NCBI GenBank assembly: GCA_039105265.1
Contig: JAPFFF010000063.1
Span: 744,001-808,000, forward strand
Direction of reading: 5' to 3'
DNA from: Tritrichomonas musculus
Taxonomy: Eukaryota; Parabasalia; Tritrichomonadida; Tritrichomonadidae
Length of the DNA: 64,000 bases
The notes beneath the pieces are model-generated. The model had not been told where the DNA came from. It searched no databases and saw nothing but the letters and a program-made list of their open reading frames with translations. The translations under genes and the position numbers were made by a program. Positions 33,801 through 43,312 of this stretch are shown here, one piece after another (within the stretch, counting starts at the first letter, position 1; each line of letters starts with the position of its first letter).

Positions 33801-36800
33801 CCTTCAGATAAAATCATGATGCATTGCCCATCATATTCACTGTACTTACTAACAGGTGCCAAAAAAGAATTAGCTAATTTTTTAATTGTATTCATTAATG
33901 TATTTTGCATTGATTTTGGAGAGCAATTTTCTCTTTGGTATTGATCTTTTCTTTTTGCAGAATATAATAAAAATAAAAAATTTTTACGGATTTTAGAAAT
34001 TGCTGAATGGACTTCGAAAGAAAGCTTTCGAATCAAACTATCAATTATATAAAAATCTTCATTTTGAAATTTATTTTTAGTTTTGTTCTGAAATTCCATA
34101 AAAGAAGACCTTTGAGATTGACTGTATAATATGTGCAAATCAATATTACATATATCTAATTGGTATTTCCTCCAAGTTAAATATGCTGCATCTTTTATGT
34201 ATTGGATTTCTTCTATCCCAATACTGTCTTCATTTAATTTAGACAGGAAAATTATAATATCTTTTTTCAAAAATTGATCTGGGGTCTTAAGTTCAGATAT
34301 TTTATCCCAATAATTAATGTATCCAAACTTTTGAGCTAAAGAGTTTTCAACCATCTCCAAGTTTTTTAAGTAAATATAATTAATGTACAAATTTTCAATT
34401 GGTATTATGCTGTACATATTTTTATTCAACTTTATATCTTTGATTGGCTTTCTTTCTATTTTTAACTTCTTCATTTTTTCAGTAGTTAAGTAAAAAGAGA
34501 TTTTTTCAGAGGCCGTGTGAAAATTGTGTTCAAAAAATTTTAATTCACTACGAGTACCCCAATCTTCAGGCGGAATAGATGTACAGAACTTTTTCAAATG
34601 TTTTTCATCATTGTATTCTTCATGATAATCTTCTATGCATTCTTCATCATTGTCTTCTTCATTATAATCTTCTTCTTCTTCATCTTCATTAAATATCTCT
34701 TTAATATATTGCTTATATTGTTTAATTATTTCATTTTTAACATTTAATGCTAAATGCTTCATATTTTTCTTTATTTTTTTATAATTTGCATTTTGCAACA
34801 TTTGCTTAATGTATAATTTTGCTCGAATATTTTGGGCAATGCAAAGACAAATTTTGTAACTTTTCATATTGTAAATTAATTCAGAAAGATTTTGTAATAT
34901 GTTCAATTTAGGAAAAGAGATTGGTTCAAAATCTTTTTTTTCTAGTATTTCTCCTAAATAATCATAGTTTTCATTCTCTTTACGTAAGGAAATGCCATTT
35001 ATCCTAGTCAAATAGTCCATTATTTCATTATTGGTTATAAAATTCAAGTTAATAGAGTTGGAAAAGAAAATTTTTGGAATTTTAAAACTTTCACAATAAG
35101 CTGGAACAATAAAACTAGTTATTAAAATAGATTTTCTTAATTTATCGCACATTTCTGGCATAGGCTTTTCATATGAATCAATATTTAATCCGGTAAAGTT
35201 GTATGAATCATCATCCATTATTCTACCATCAAACAATATCCATTCTTGAACTTCATCCAATAAATTTTGATCTATATTTTTTTTCATTAGATTCGATATG
35301 ATATCATCAATGAAAGGATTGCGAATATGTGAACGCATATTTTGAATTTGAATCAATATTTCTTTTTCTCTTTGATATATTGAGTCTTTAGTCTTTTGAA
35401 AATTATATGCTCTTTCGATATTTGCTTTGGCTTTTGCAATTACATTCAACATTTTATCTTGAATTCGGACCAATTCTTTTGGCGTGTTTAAAATTAAATT
35501 TTCCATTTCAACTATTTTATCATTTAAATCATCTGGTTTCATATTAATTTCATTTAAATCATCAAATAGATAATTTTCATTTATCTTCTTTATGCATTGA
35601 TAGCATGGATCAAAATGAAGTAAATTTTCTAGAAACAATGATATTTTCTTATCTGACTTTGATCCAAATATATCTGAAAATTCTTCTGCAAGTTGAAAAT
35701 TGGATAAATCAAAGTTGAAAAACGGCATGATTTTTCTATATGAAGAGTAAATATTGAAGTAATTTAATAGCTCTATTAAATTAGAATACTTCATTCTATC
35801 TTTTAATAATTGGCTATTTTGAATACAAGGAAACAAAAGAGGCAAATTTTCTATTTGAATATTTCGTTTATCTTCATGAAAAAGATTATTTTGTTTTGTT
35901 TGCAATTGATCAAAAGAATTATTAATTATTTCATTTATGTACTCATCAAGATTTTGATCTAAATCCTTCACTTCATTATGAACGAAATTATTTAATTCTT
36001 TTGACAAATTTTCATTCACAGATATATTGTCTTTAATGAATATACTTATCTCCTCTTTAGAGGTATTTTCATCATATTTATCTTTTGTAATAAATAGAAA
36101 ATCCCATATTGATGGATTGAAATGAAGATTCCACATAAAATCAGGAGGTGCCTCTTGACGAATCAAACATAGATACCCACAAGTAAAAAGAGTTATAAGT
36201 TTTTCTCCTATTGTTTTATTTTTGGTTTTGGCCAAGTTAATATGGGATAATGTAAAACAAGATAGTTTAAAAGTAGCCCAAAAATGTTGCATTATTTCAT
36301 TTTCCTGATCAAATTTTGCTAATTTCAAGAACGATCTTCGAATGTAATCAACAGTTAATGGAGAAAAATCATCATCATCTAATTTATCATCCAATAAATT
36401 TGTTTGTATTATAGCCAATATTTCCATAATATCATCAGATTCATCTCTATCTGATAATATAAATGATGTTGGAATAGCATAATTGGAACCCAAAATAAAT
36501 TTAAGGGCTTTTCCAATTGAATATTCTCGATTTATACCATTATCTTTAAAATATTTGAAAGTTTGAATAATTCTATTCATATTTCTGGTCTGGTTTTTCT
36601 TATCATCAATCAAACATTTTGGCCAAAAAATCGCATATACAGAAGTTTCTTTTCTGCTTCTAGCAATTTTGGGCAATTCATTAATGTCAGGCATATCCAT
36701 ATGAAGAACAATGCATCTCGAAAGAAATGGAGCTGGTAAAATATGGAAATTATCTGATTCCCTATCATCAGATGTCATAATAAGCCTAAAGTTGGCATTA

Positions 36801-39800
36801 ATAATTTCAACATTATTCATATTATCGTTAGGAAGCATAGAATAAATAACATCTTGAAAACCTTTAGTTATTCTTAAAGTATGAGATTCTTCCAAAAGAG
36901 AATTTAATGACTCCAAAATATCATGAGAGCATAAATTTATATTATCAAGAATAACCCAATCACCATTTATCATTGCTTCTAATAATGGAGAATTTTGATA
37001 ATGAAATTCAATTTTGTTTTTTTTCTGTTCAATATATTCATTTACCCGAACTTGAATTTGTCGAATACCCATTATTTCTTCATCATCATTAATCAATTTT
37101 ATTATATCAGATGCTTTTTTATCTCCTTTTAACATAGAGCTATAATCTTGCAATTTATTTCTTATTTCAGTTGCTATTTTTTCTTCATTGTATGCTAATG
37201 AAATTTCATTTTTCAAATTGGAAACCAAATTTGAATGATCTGAGTAAGATGGCTCTAACCTACCAAACAACTCTGATATGTCAGTATCTGGACAAAGTTG
37301 AATAACATGCATTTTTTGGCCTTTAATTTTGCAAACATCGAAAACCTTAGAAATAGAATATGATTTGCCGCAACCAGAAGGACCTCTAATAATTATACCA
37401 CGATTCATTTTCAATGCTTGCTCTAATTGATTCATTAGCTTAAATTCTTGCTTTGTTATTGTTTTTGGCAATTTTTCAACAGATTTCACATTTACAAATT
37501 TTTTTGCCATATCATCAAAGCTTTCTGCCCAATTTATTATTTTTGAAGAATAAATTATTTGGACATTTGAAACAACATCTTCTTTTGTTATTAATTTATC
37601 ATTATATGTTTCGAATACCTCGGCTAATTTAAGAATGTCTCTAATTGTAACATCGTCTGATTTCTCCATGCATTTCTTGTGACATTCAACAATAAAAGAA
37701 AGACTCTGCTCAAAATCTTTCACTTTTGTTTCAAATTGTTTTAATATGCTGAATATTATTTCAGCATTATCATAATCGGTATAATTTGGCATCTTACAGA
37801 CTATAGAGCATGAATTAAATCCTTGAGGCAAATATGATCGATTTGATGATAATATAGCTGGATTCATTGTAGCAAAAAGATGAAATTTTTTTTTGTATAA
37901 TTTGCCATTATGTGGATGCGATATTGATTCTTGATATGGCAGTTTGAAAACATTGAGGAACTGAGAAAGTAATGAGGAGCTGCCTAAATTAATTTCTTCA
38001 ATAATATAAAATACATCTTCTTCGATATACTTGTATATATCACCCAATTGATATGAAAATCCATTTACATTTGGAACAATATGGCCAACAAATTCTTCAA
38101 TTGATCTATTCTTTGACATATTAGTTACTATTGAATCTTTTTTAAGCGCTTTGGCAAATCTTTGTATTAAAGTTGATTTTCCTTGTCCTGGAGATGACTC
38201 AACAATTAATGGAATATTTGTTGCTAATGATATAATGCAAAGATCAAGAAGGTAAGCTAAACATGGAACAAAAATTATATCTTGAAAACAAGAAGTGTCA
38301 AAACACTCTACATTAATCTTGACACCGGTTCTTAAAGATGTAAGTTCAAATGTTTCTGTATCAAATTTAATAAGTTCATCCAATGAATATGTTTTTTTCA
38401 CATTAAATTTACCAAATAAAGATTTATCAGAATCAATAAATTGCCAATTTTGATTAATAATGTTTCTTGCTTGCTTAATTTTTTCTTGATTTTGATGACA
38501 CTTTCTTAAAACTCTTGCTATTTTAAGAGTATTTATGGCTTGCATTATATCAGAATAATCATGATTTGGATCATTATCATATTCATCAATAAGAAATTCA
38601 TCATAATATACATTTATCAAATCTTTTTTTTCTAATGTCCCAATATGAACTGTTTGAACTCTAGATAAGAAGTTTTTGGGAAGTTTACTGTAACCTTGTT
38701 CAGAGCAGGTAAAAAATAATGAGCTGTTAGAGTGAAAAACAGTTTCTTGTATATAAGTATTCAAATCAATATCATGGTTGAGGAAAGGCAAAAGACAATC
38801 GATAACAGGTTTGCTTAGCTGATCAACATTTTTAATTAAAATTCTTTTCCCCATTAACAATTCTCGAATTAGGAATCCTAATTCAAATACAGTATCATAA
38901 CTGCTTTCATTTGTTGCAATTGTAAAGAGTTGCTTATAATATGTGAATAAGGCAGATCTTTTATCATCGTTATTTAATAAATTTTCAATATCATCTTTTG
39001 ATCTAGGGTCAATATTTACCATATCATTTTTATAAGCATTATCAGAAATCAAATAATTAATGAGCATATCATAAACTTCGCCATAACCAAATTTACCTGA
39101 TTCGTTATCATTTTTCTTTAAAGTAGTACTTCCTATTAAATCAGATATAGTTGTATCTTCAGTTGAATAAAAAACAGAAATGTCATTTGATATTACTATC
39201 TTAATTATAGTTTCTTTGAAAGATGTCGGCCCAACAAGAAGAATTGGAGAGTCACAAGACAAAAGATAAAAAGCAACATTTAATTGCTCTTTTGACATCA
39301 TGGTGAATAAATCAATATTATTTCTAACTCGACATTTTAGAACACCTTTTAAGATATTTGGATATTCGAAAGTGACTTCACTTTTTAATTGGTCTTCTAC
39401 TGCTTTTCGATCAAATTCAATATGTTCACTTAATGCCAATATTTTGTTAATTCTATCTGTATTTTTGGCGTTTTGAAATAATGCAAACAAATTTAGGGCC
39501 ATTTGGTATGAATTATTTACATTAGTAAGTCTGTCTAGACTTGAAAGTGTTCTAACAAACATCCTGAATGATGTGTCAAAGTTATCACCTCTTTCATAAA
39601 AAGTATAAAAGCAATTATTCAATACTTTGATAATTTTATCATGCTTATTATACAATTTGCTTATCTTTTCATAATCATTGAATTGTGGAACAGGATCATC
39701 AACACATGCAAATAATTTGCGAATATAGTGAGGTATTGTCTCAATATTAGTTCCATCAATGGTTGCAATAAAATGAATATTTTCTGATACTTTTATATCG

Positions 39801-41785
39801 GACAAATCAAAGCCAGGGATTATAAATTCTCTTTCTTTATTTTGAGAGCATTTGATAATAGTCTCAATGCATGAAAAAACATGGAATGAAAGCTGATCAA
39901 TGTTTTTCAAGAATACAATATCGCCATTTATTGCTGCTTGCAGTAAAGGTCCAGGCTTGAATTCTAGTTTTCCTTCAAAAACATATTTTCCAACAAGTGA
40001 ATTTATGTTGATTTCTGAGTTACAATATATGGTATGAACTTTTGAATCAGAAAATTGTGTTTTCAAGCAAAGATTAATGCCCAAACTCTTCCCAAATCCG
40101 TTGTCACCACAAAAACATATGTTTTTATTGGAATTAATTGCATTTATTATGTATATAAATGCGTTTTTTACCTGATTGGTGCATGCAATCTTTTCTTTTT
40201 CACAAATTTCTGTTAGAATCTGACTTTCAATGTTTATTTGGTCGGTAATATTCGGGTATGGAGAAACATAATCATTTAATACTTTGATATGAACAAATCT
40301 GTTTAAAAAAGCTGCACTAAGTTTATGAGGAACATTAGAATGAAGAATAAAAATAATTCTAAAATCTTCATGAATTTTGTCTATTCTTTTGAAGTTAATT
40401 GTGGATTCGTAAAGAACATTGCAATCAAATATATCATTCAATGATTCAACAACACGAGTATTTCCCTGTTCAAGATTATTAATGATAACGATTCTTCCTT
40501 CTGTCATTGCTTTGTAAAAAATACCTTTTTTGATCTTTATTTTCAAATCATTTCTACCAAACACATCATCAGTATATGGAACCGAAAATTCTGTAATGTC
40601 TGAAACATGTAATTCGTTTGTCATTGTCATCATTAAAGGTTGTTTGTCTTTGTTGAATTTTTTAGCAATGGCTTCGGCTAATTTTGTAATATCTTTATTA
40701 ATTTCAGATTCTAAAATTATATTGAAACCTGCTTTTAAGCAATCATAAGCGAGCCGTCCATAATTGAATTTGGCTGTCTTTTGAGAATCTAAATTTTCAA
40801 AAGGATTTTCTGGATCATTATTATATGTTTTTAGATCATCACCAGCACGAGTTCTATACAAAATATCGATTATTTTGTCTGCTTTAAAATTTGTTTTATT
40901 TAGTAATATGGCTGCTCGATCCATTTCTCTTAATGTATACATATTCTTGCAGCTATAATCAGAATGAGCTTTAACGATTTGTTTTATCATAAATTCGTAA
41001 TTATTTTCATTTGGACATTTTTGTTTTAAGATTGTTTTCATTTCCATTTCTGATAAATCATCAAAATGCAAACAAAGGAATCTATCCAAAAATTCTTCTT
41101 GAATGTTGAATCGAGAATATTCATCGCTATTTGGATTCATTGTACAAACTAAAAAAAAATTTTCATTCATAGTAATCTCTCGTGTTCCTCCAATCTCTTG
41201 GACCGTAAGGCGTCCTGAGTCCAAAGCTGCTTCAATTGATTGAAGTACCGAAGGCGGTGCCAATGATAACTCATCTAATAGAATCCAATATCCATTTTCA
41301 AAAGCTTCGGTAAATGGACCGGGTTGAAAAATAAATTTGTTTTCGTCATCATTATAACAAATTGAACCAATAATGTCGTCACGTGTTGAATCTTCTGACA
41401 AATTTTTACGAACTAGTTTTTTCGAAGGATCATTTTCTTTGAATATTTGAAAAGCAGCTAAAACACTGAAAGTTTTGGCACTTGACGTAGGTCCTGAAAT
41501 CAATAAGTGTATTCCTGCCTTTTCTGCTAAAAGAATTTGTGCAATTCGTATTTTGGCTTCATTCGTCGGTATGAAATCAACGTTTTTAATGCTTGTAAAG
41601 TCAATACTTTTGCATAGTAATACTTCAATCTCTACTAATGAAAATAAATTTTCTTTTGCAGAAGTTTTTATTTTTGAACAATCTAATTTATCAAATCTTT
41701 CAAATGACTTGATTTTGCCATAGAGATTTGCTCCCCTTGATGATGATATTTCTTTTTTCTCTTCAGAGAAGTAGGCGTTTATCAT
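27872..41785 (-). CDS. Giant midasin-like AAA+ ATPase with three C-terminal VWA domains
   Basis: Encodes 4,637 residues from ATG 41785 in one uninterrupted frame. Six AAA (dynein-related, AAA_5) modules are visible. AAA1 has GPTSSAKT near residue 97 and WILLDELSLAP. AAA2 near 350 lacks a P-loop. AAA3 has GDNGFGKS near 556. AAA4 has the unusual GPTSFKET near 848. AAA5 has SPGQGKS near 1195. AAA6 has GPSGCGKS near 1467. A long helical linker includes an acidic block near 2360 and a Lys/Asp/Ser-rich stretch near 3330-3520. VWA domains follow near 3538 (LLFDISQLSG), 3853 (ILVDASNIMK) and 4413 (IIDATGSMWG ... GGGNDGPEN ... IGDAPNQ). Six AAA rings, linker, acidic region and terminal MIDAS match midasin (MDN1/Rea1, ribosome-assembly remodelling) in plan and length. 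Three VWAs and degenerate P-loops make true orthology doubtful. TAAA follows the stop. Confidence 0.88.
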   Translation of the reverse strand: MINAYFSEEKKEISSSRGANLYGKIKSFERFDKLDCSKIKTSAKENLFSLVEIEVLLCKSIDFTSIKNVDFIPTNEAKIRIAQILLAEKAGIHLLISGPTSSAKTFSVLAAFQIFKENDPSKKLVRKNLSEDSTRDDIIGSICYNDDENKFIFQPGPFTEAFENGYWILLDELSLAPPSVLQSIEAALDSGRLTVQEIGGTREITMNENFFLVCTMNPNSDEYSRFNIQEEFLDRFLCLHFDDLSEMEMKTILKQKCPNENNYEFMIKQIVKAHSDYSCKNMYTLREMDRAAILLNKTNFKADKIIDILYRTRAGDDLKTYNNDPENPFENLDSQKTAKFNYGRLAYDCLKAGFNIILESEINKDITKLAEAIAKKFNKDKQPLMMTMTNELHVSDITEFSVPYTDDVFGRNDLKIKIKKGIFYKAMTEGRIVIINNLEQGNTRVVESLNDIFDCNVLYESTINFKRIDKIHEDFRIIFILHSNVPHKLSAAFLNRFVHIKVLNDYVSPYPNITDQINIESQILTEICEKEKIACTNQVKNAFIYIINAINSNKNICFCGDNGFGKSLGINLCLKTQFSDSKVHTIYCNSEININSLVGKYVFEGKLEFKPGPLLQAAINGDIVFLKNIDQLSFHVFSCIETIIKCSQNKEREFIIPGFDLSDIKVSENIHFIATIDGTNIETIPHYIRKLFACVDDPVPQFNDYEKISKLYNKHDKIIKVLNNCFYTFYERGDNFDTSFRMFVRTLSSLDRLTNVNNSYQMALNLFALFQNAKNTDRINKILALSEHIEFDRKAVEDQLKSEVTFEYPNILKGVLKCRVRNNIDLFTMMSKEQLNVAFYLLSCDSPILLVGPTSFKETIIKIVISNDISVFYSTEDTTISDLIGSTTLKKNDNESGKFGYGEVYDMLINYLISDNAYKNDMVNIDPRSKDDIENLLNNDDKRSALFTYYKQLFTIATNESSYDTVFELGFLIRELLMGKRILIKNVDQLSKPVIDCLLPFLNHDIDLNTYIQETVFHSNSSLFFTCSEQGYSKLPKNFLSRVQTVHIGTLEKKDLINVYYDEFLIDEYDNDPNHDYSDIMQAINTLKIARVLRKCHQNQEKIKQARNIINQNWQFIDSDKSLFGKFNVKKTYSLDELIKFDTETFELTSLRTGVKINVECFDTSCFQDIIFVPCLAYLLDLCIISLATNIPLIVESSPGQGKSTLIQRFAKALKKDSIVTNMSKNRSIEEFVGHIVPNVNGFSYQLGDIYKYIEEDVFYIIEEINLGSSSLLSQFLNVFKLPYQESISHPHNGKLYKKKFHLFATMNPAILSSNRSYLPQGFNSCSIVCKMPNYTDYDNAEIIFSILKQFETKVKDFEQSLSFIVECHKKCMEKSDDVTIRDILKLAEVFETYNDKLITKEDVVSNVQIIYSSKIINWAESFDDMAKKFVNVKSVEKLPKTITKQEFKLMNQLEQALKMNRGIIIRGPSGCGKSYSISKVFDVCKIKGQKMHVIQLCPDTDISELFGRLEPSYSDHSNLVSNLKNEISLAYNEEKIATEIRNKLQDYSSMLKGDKKASDIIKLINDDEEIMGIRQIQVRVNEYIEQKKNKIEFHYQNSPLLEAMINGDWVILDNINLCSHDILESLNSLLEESHTLRITKGFQDVIYSMLPNDNMNNVEIINANFRLIMTSDDRESDNFHILPAPFLSRCIVLHMDMPDINELPKIARSRKETSVYAIFWPKCLIDDKKNQTRNMNRIIQTFKYFKDNGINREYSIGKALKFILGSNYAIPTSFILSDRDESDDIMEILAIIQTNLLDDKLDDDDFSPLTVDYIRRSFLKLAKFDQENEIMQHFWATFKLSCFTLSHINLAKTKNKTIGEKLITLFTCGYLCLIRQEAPPDFMWNLHFNPSIWDFLFITKDKYDENTSKEEISIFIKDNISVNENLSKELNNFVHNEVKDLDQNLDEYINEIINNSFDQLQTKQNNLFHEDKRNIQIENLPLLFPCIQNSQLLKDRMKYSNLIELLNYFNIYSSYRKIMPFFNFDLSNFQLAEEFSDIFGSKSDKKISLFLENLLHFDPCYQCIKKINENYLFDDLNEINMKPDDLNDKIVEMENLILNTPKELVRIQDKMLNVIAKAKANIERAYNFQKTKDSIYQREKEILIQIQNMRSHIRNPFIDDIISNLMKKNIDQNLLDEVQEWILFDGRIMDDDSYNFTGLNIDSYEKPMPEMCDKLRKSILITSFIVPAYCESFKIPKIFFSNSINLNFITNNEIMDYLTRINGISLRKENENYDYLGEILEKKDFEPISFPKLNILQNLSELIYNMKSYKICLCIAQNIRAKLYIKQMLQNANYKKIKKNMKHLALNVKNEIIKQYKQYIKEIFNEDEEEEDYNEEDNDEECIEDYHEEYNDEKHLKKFCTSIPPEDWGTRSELKFFEHNFHTASEKISFYLTTEKMKKLKIERKPIKDIKLNKNMYSIIPIENLYINYIYLKNLEMVENSLAQKFGYINYWDKISELKTPDQFLKKDIIIFLSKLNEDSIGIEEIQYIKDAAYLTWRKYQLDICNIDLHILYSQSQRSSFMEFQNKTKNKFQNEDFYIIDSLIRKLSFEVHSAISKIRKNFLFLLYSAKRKDQYQRENCSPKSMQNTLMNTIKKLANSFLAPVSKYSEYDGQCIMILSEGEYFYKIFGNQKYLPKKYKDAYIFELYDDIPEEDKIYEFFQLQKEYDDYKELLKNIKKVQEKLTDFENLFDIEELLMPFDQKNQLKPIYCELTMKILYLMKKHCALLSLIGNKKIEIPLITFNEIDEPFYATNDILMLVCINGKIQFLHEIKFDLGDCLSDSILTINIINSANASIRKPPNTIINQKNDLLMLTTKITNYIQNFELIDDKNHNVIGSLKFDYNIVEPDIYLLFSVPVTIIKENHQYSINLNGDIFHHFSISIFSNVSIMSHVLYLNTLEDSEITENFVQIENTNQRIHFTFYTDGIFSAKMKLYFPKINKDIYIKLKLNVHMIENTSIFNAETLKELKPKEKMIESAYYIVKSSEQPFYNNKNTRLLNDRVPYLHLIYTDNKSRVQAFTSKYYDVIESFYPITIYEKLVPKLSDFTINPIGNRKNMYFILSNQDVILIENQNNDLIVEFIFNSCQKLEYIIFSASSGNHKNYSKNGIIISDSLPVFMSRQIDDLKKQIKITQNIQIDENTNKIPWILILRLFETSIDEFIEKKSSSIIEKLKIRKNQTYYVLSKQNEILPLENIPDSILNKKIKQTIIASNEMKTDFTSLESINYRNVFEIIDHLDEIKLAFQFYRQIYKYKHKLAIILSNIFRILEWYITSNIMVDTFKDVYSIGSNIFKEKKNSSVVEIINDDNKESSSDIKFKYPILFKKDSNIKKEKQKDDQSVYSSSKDEENIKENEKNNIPINLIPILKPINSDNNKIFNTIYRILSSKEKEQSQIMENDSVIKNEVDQKNNSKNKAGICGKSFKHSKNGFDESQLPKDTLEISKIQDDDMHNISSIEEKNDNLFLKNDDFIEDELPDFSVYINNILAMLSASKYDLSLPKNHITLLFDISQLSGKKYKNMLAMNMMVTLQILNVFGIKFSVWMFADRNLCFCLKKPSDMLQKDRLTLIRDAYYLDRINPESDVLSAIYKVHKYEDDSSLFIVFSTFISAQILYEKEYWWQSIATKSINQKKLIGMVEPYQFHDDNVDSALKKALIETPNISLIKFDNICNSTKELLLKIFDFICVKTNQSENMSQSPLDIIFHKFNEQHHFDDDMYVFKYLIDNRKPKVKVLDKNTLHEIKIKEQEKFEIITTEKDKFGNLKFSFGILYPNKSTRYELTSHGTVIDSQGLIKAYFSNFTNMNIFKQKTGDKKREYYVDILVDASNIMKNCSLDHCFLSIVSLLEAIKELEIPFVNLVIAGSSIIPFLINKDLRYLSKNDTMYSKLYSILYEKASEMRSLTDALEMMISHSVGDSIPHVMFVITDALLGDKQENEIKELLSFIQIGGTTVIGIGTGPAPYRIRNIFSWSVWSKNPYKLREALFKLSQLPVGKDEFKQSGIFPIIKIPQKIPDFTERVKNLEILKQFSEVDFIRTEIFIRKTINEKAFDPENLEGNYLYDDEYDAFKNNSFSGYGVLVMMFYQGQKGKTDESISKEVFDNGPKNNPNKIKSPGQKLNQKGFHYEIVTTYTKALEELGTGKYCIAMLCTCSIGEEKNKEDQNYLIPFLEAIKQFYLLGGALILFGENPPFIFEINLILDMLPDIKVRLDPCFRSVDPGGEIMKPSQSELLFSGEFINCKFKFKAKINGVEEEFRPFSGGLKRLFEGRTLAKFLNLERDKSFRIFSITHNGEPSCIFRIPKGKEGVIFIDTGCSKLFNEYTKRGASRYISNMVCTSVHYSNLRNTYTGYNTLEDTGIKVKVHKKPKPPVSLFKHISEIHPPLIISMIIDATGSMWGILNKCINLIKSLLEECKYKANEVEIFSQFVYYRDLSDRGKRMCDGSGIQSDPLIVKKFMSNTWAYGGGNDGPENISAGIERALFEIESFQKKYKLCRNVLLIIGDAPNQDKIIPESNYPFKNERGETWKTVWKNIDEWMMNLQIDQVLTISCGRKFEKQFEIWKNYECQYILSILRKKELEDNDAFGIQLIKHVSDNVSSMYTAKKE

Positions 41786-42609
41786 TTCTTAAAAGTTTTT
41801 TATTCAATAATTGAATTTATATCAGAATAATTTCAAATAGAAAAAAGAAAAAAATCAAAATTTTAATGTAAAATTTGATTTTATCATTTAAATAATCAAT
41901 TTTTTTTTTTGATGTTTTTGAGAGGTAATTCAAAATGTAGCCAAAAAATTGAATTAAAATGTATAATTTTTTTTAGTAGCCAATACTATTTCCTAAATAA
42001 AAATATATCTTAAATAAATAACCATTTAAAGGAAACAACCTTAATAGTTGTGATTTAATTCAATTTTTCAGAAAAAAGTTCAAAGAAAAATTTTAAATTC
42101 AATGGAAAATTTTGATCATAAAATTAAAAATATATTATTTCTAATATATTTTTGTTCTTGCTATATAAATAAATTTTATTTTTTCTTATAAGCCATAACG
42201 AATTTCTCTTCGATTGGTATGTTATTGGAATATTTTTCTTCACAAATGTGATATTATACGGCAGAATTATATGGTGGATATTGACGATAAAATGTTTGAT
42301 AAAACAAAAAACACTCCAATTGTAATGATCTATAAATCATAATATTAGGATTTATTTTTGGAATTTAATGTAAATTTTTTTTATTTAATGATATTTTTTT
42401 TTATTTTTATGAAATAACAAAAAAATTGGTCAAAATATAGATAAGAACTTATTTAATTTACATCATATCATTATACTTCTGATTTGCTTTACTTTGACAC
42501 GAAAATGGTTGAAAATTTATTTGGCAAAACAATTTCAAACAAAAACAATTTTACAAAAATAAATAAATAAAAATATTTTTAAAAGAGAATCACAAAATTA
42601 GAAATAATA
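41786..42609. other. AT-rich intergenic region
   Basis: Upstream region of the giant gene. I see no clear TCA(C/T)(A/T) initiator within 40 nt of its ATG, and no gene. Confidence 0.4.
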
Positions 42610-43310
42610 CAGTCTTTACGGGATTATAACGGAAATATCCACTTTAATAACGGAAAAGTTCATTATGATAACGGAAATGTTCATTATGATAACGGAAAAG
42701 TTCATTATGATTACGGAAAAATTCGATTTCATAACGGAAAGTATAACCATTTTTTGTGAAAATCTTTTTTATAAAATATTCATTTAAAAATCATGGTTTT
42801 ATTTAATAAATTATAAATAAAAAGATTTAAGATCATCATAAATATGGAATAGATACCGAAAATCGGAAAATAAACATAAAGAAACTTTTTTTTAAAAAAT
42901 ATCATCAAAAATTTTTTCTCATAAAAATTGGATTTAATGGAATATATTTAAGATTAATACTTAATATAAACTATTGGCATCTGAAAATTACCAAAAATAT
43001 TCAATTAATCTATTTTATAAATATTATTTATAAGTTGATGCAAGAATATATAACTAGAAAATATTCATAAGGCAACGTATATGTGATATATTGGAAATTT
43101 AATTAAAATAATATATATAAATCATGATTTTTTAAGTGAGTGCTTTATTAAAAAAATTTTCACAAAAAAATGGTTATACTTTCCGTTATGAAATCGAATT
43201 TTTCCGTAATCAAAATGAACTTTTCCGTTATCATAATGAACATTTCCGTTATCATAATGAACTTTTCCGTTATTAAAGTGGATATTTCCGTTATAATCCC
43301 GTAAAGACTG
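42610..43310. mobile_element. Long-TIR MITE, 701 bp, Tc1/mariner-like ends
   Basis: Inverted repeats of about 162 bp (42610-42771 and 43149-43310) start cagtctttacgggat and are flanked by TA. Each arm contains five spaced copies of an ataacggaaa-type motif, four of them followed by ttcattatgat or similar. The core is AT-rich and non-coding; the minus frame at 43160-43414 simply translates the repeats. The arms are almost identical, so the insertion is young. Confidence 0.85.
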
Positions 43311-43312
43311 TA

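Noticed and set aside
27872-41785. Non-standard genetic code for the whole window
   Set aside because: The 4,637-codon frame and other long genes contain no internal TAA/TAG/TGA and end in ordinary stops, so a reassigned code is not supported.
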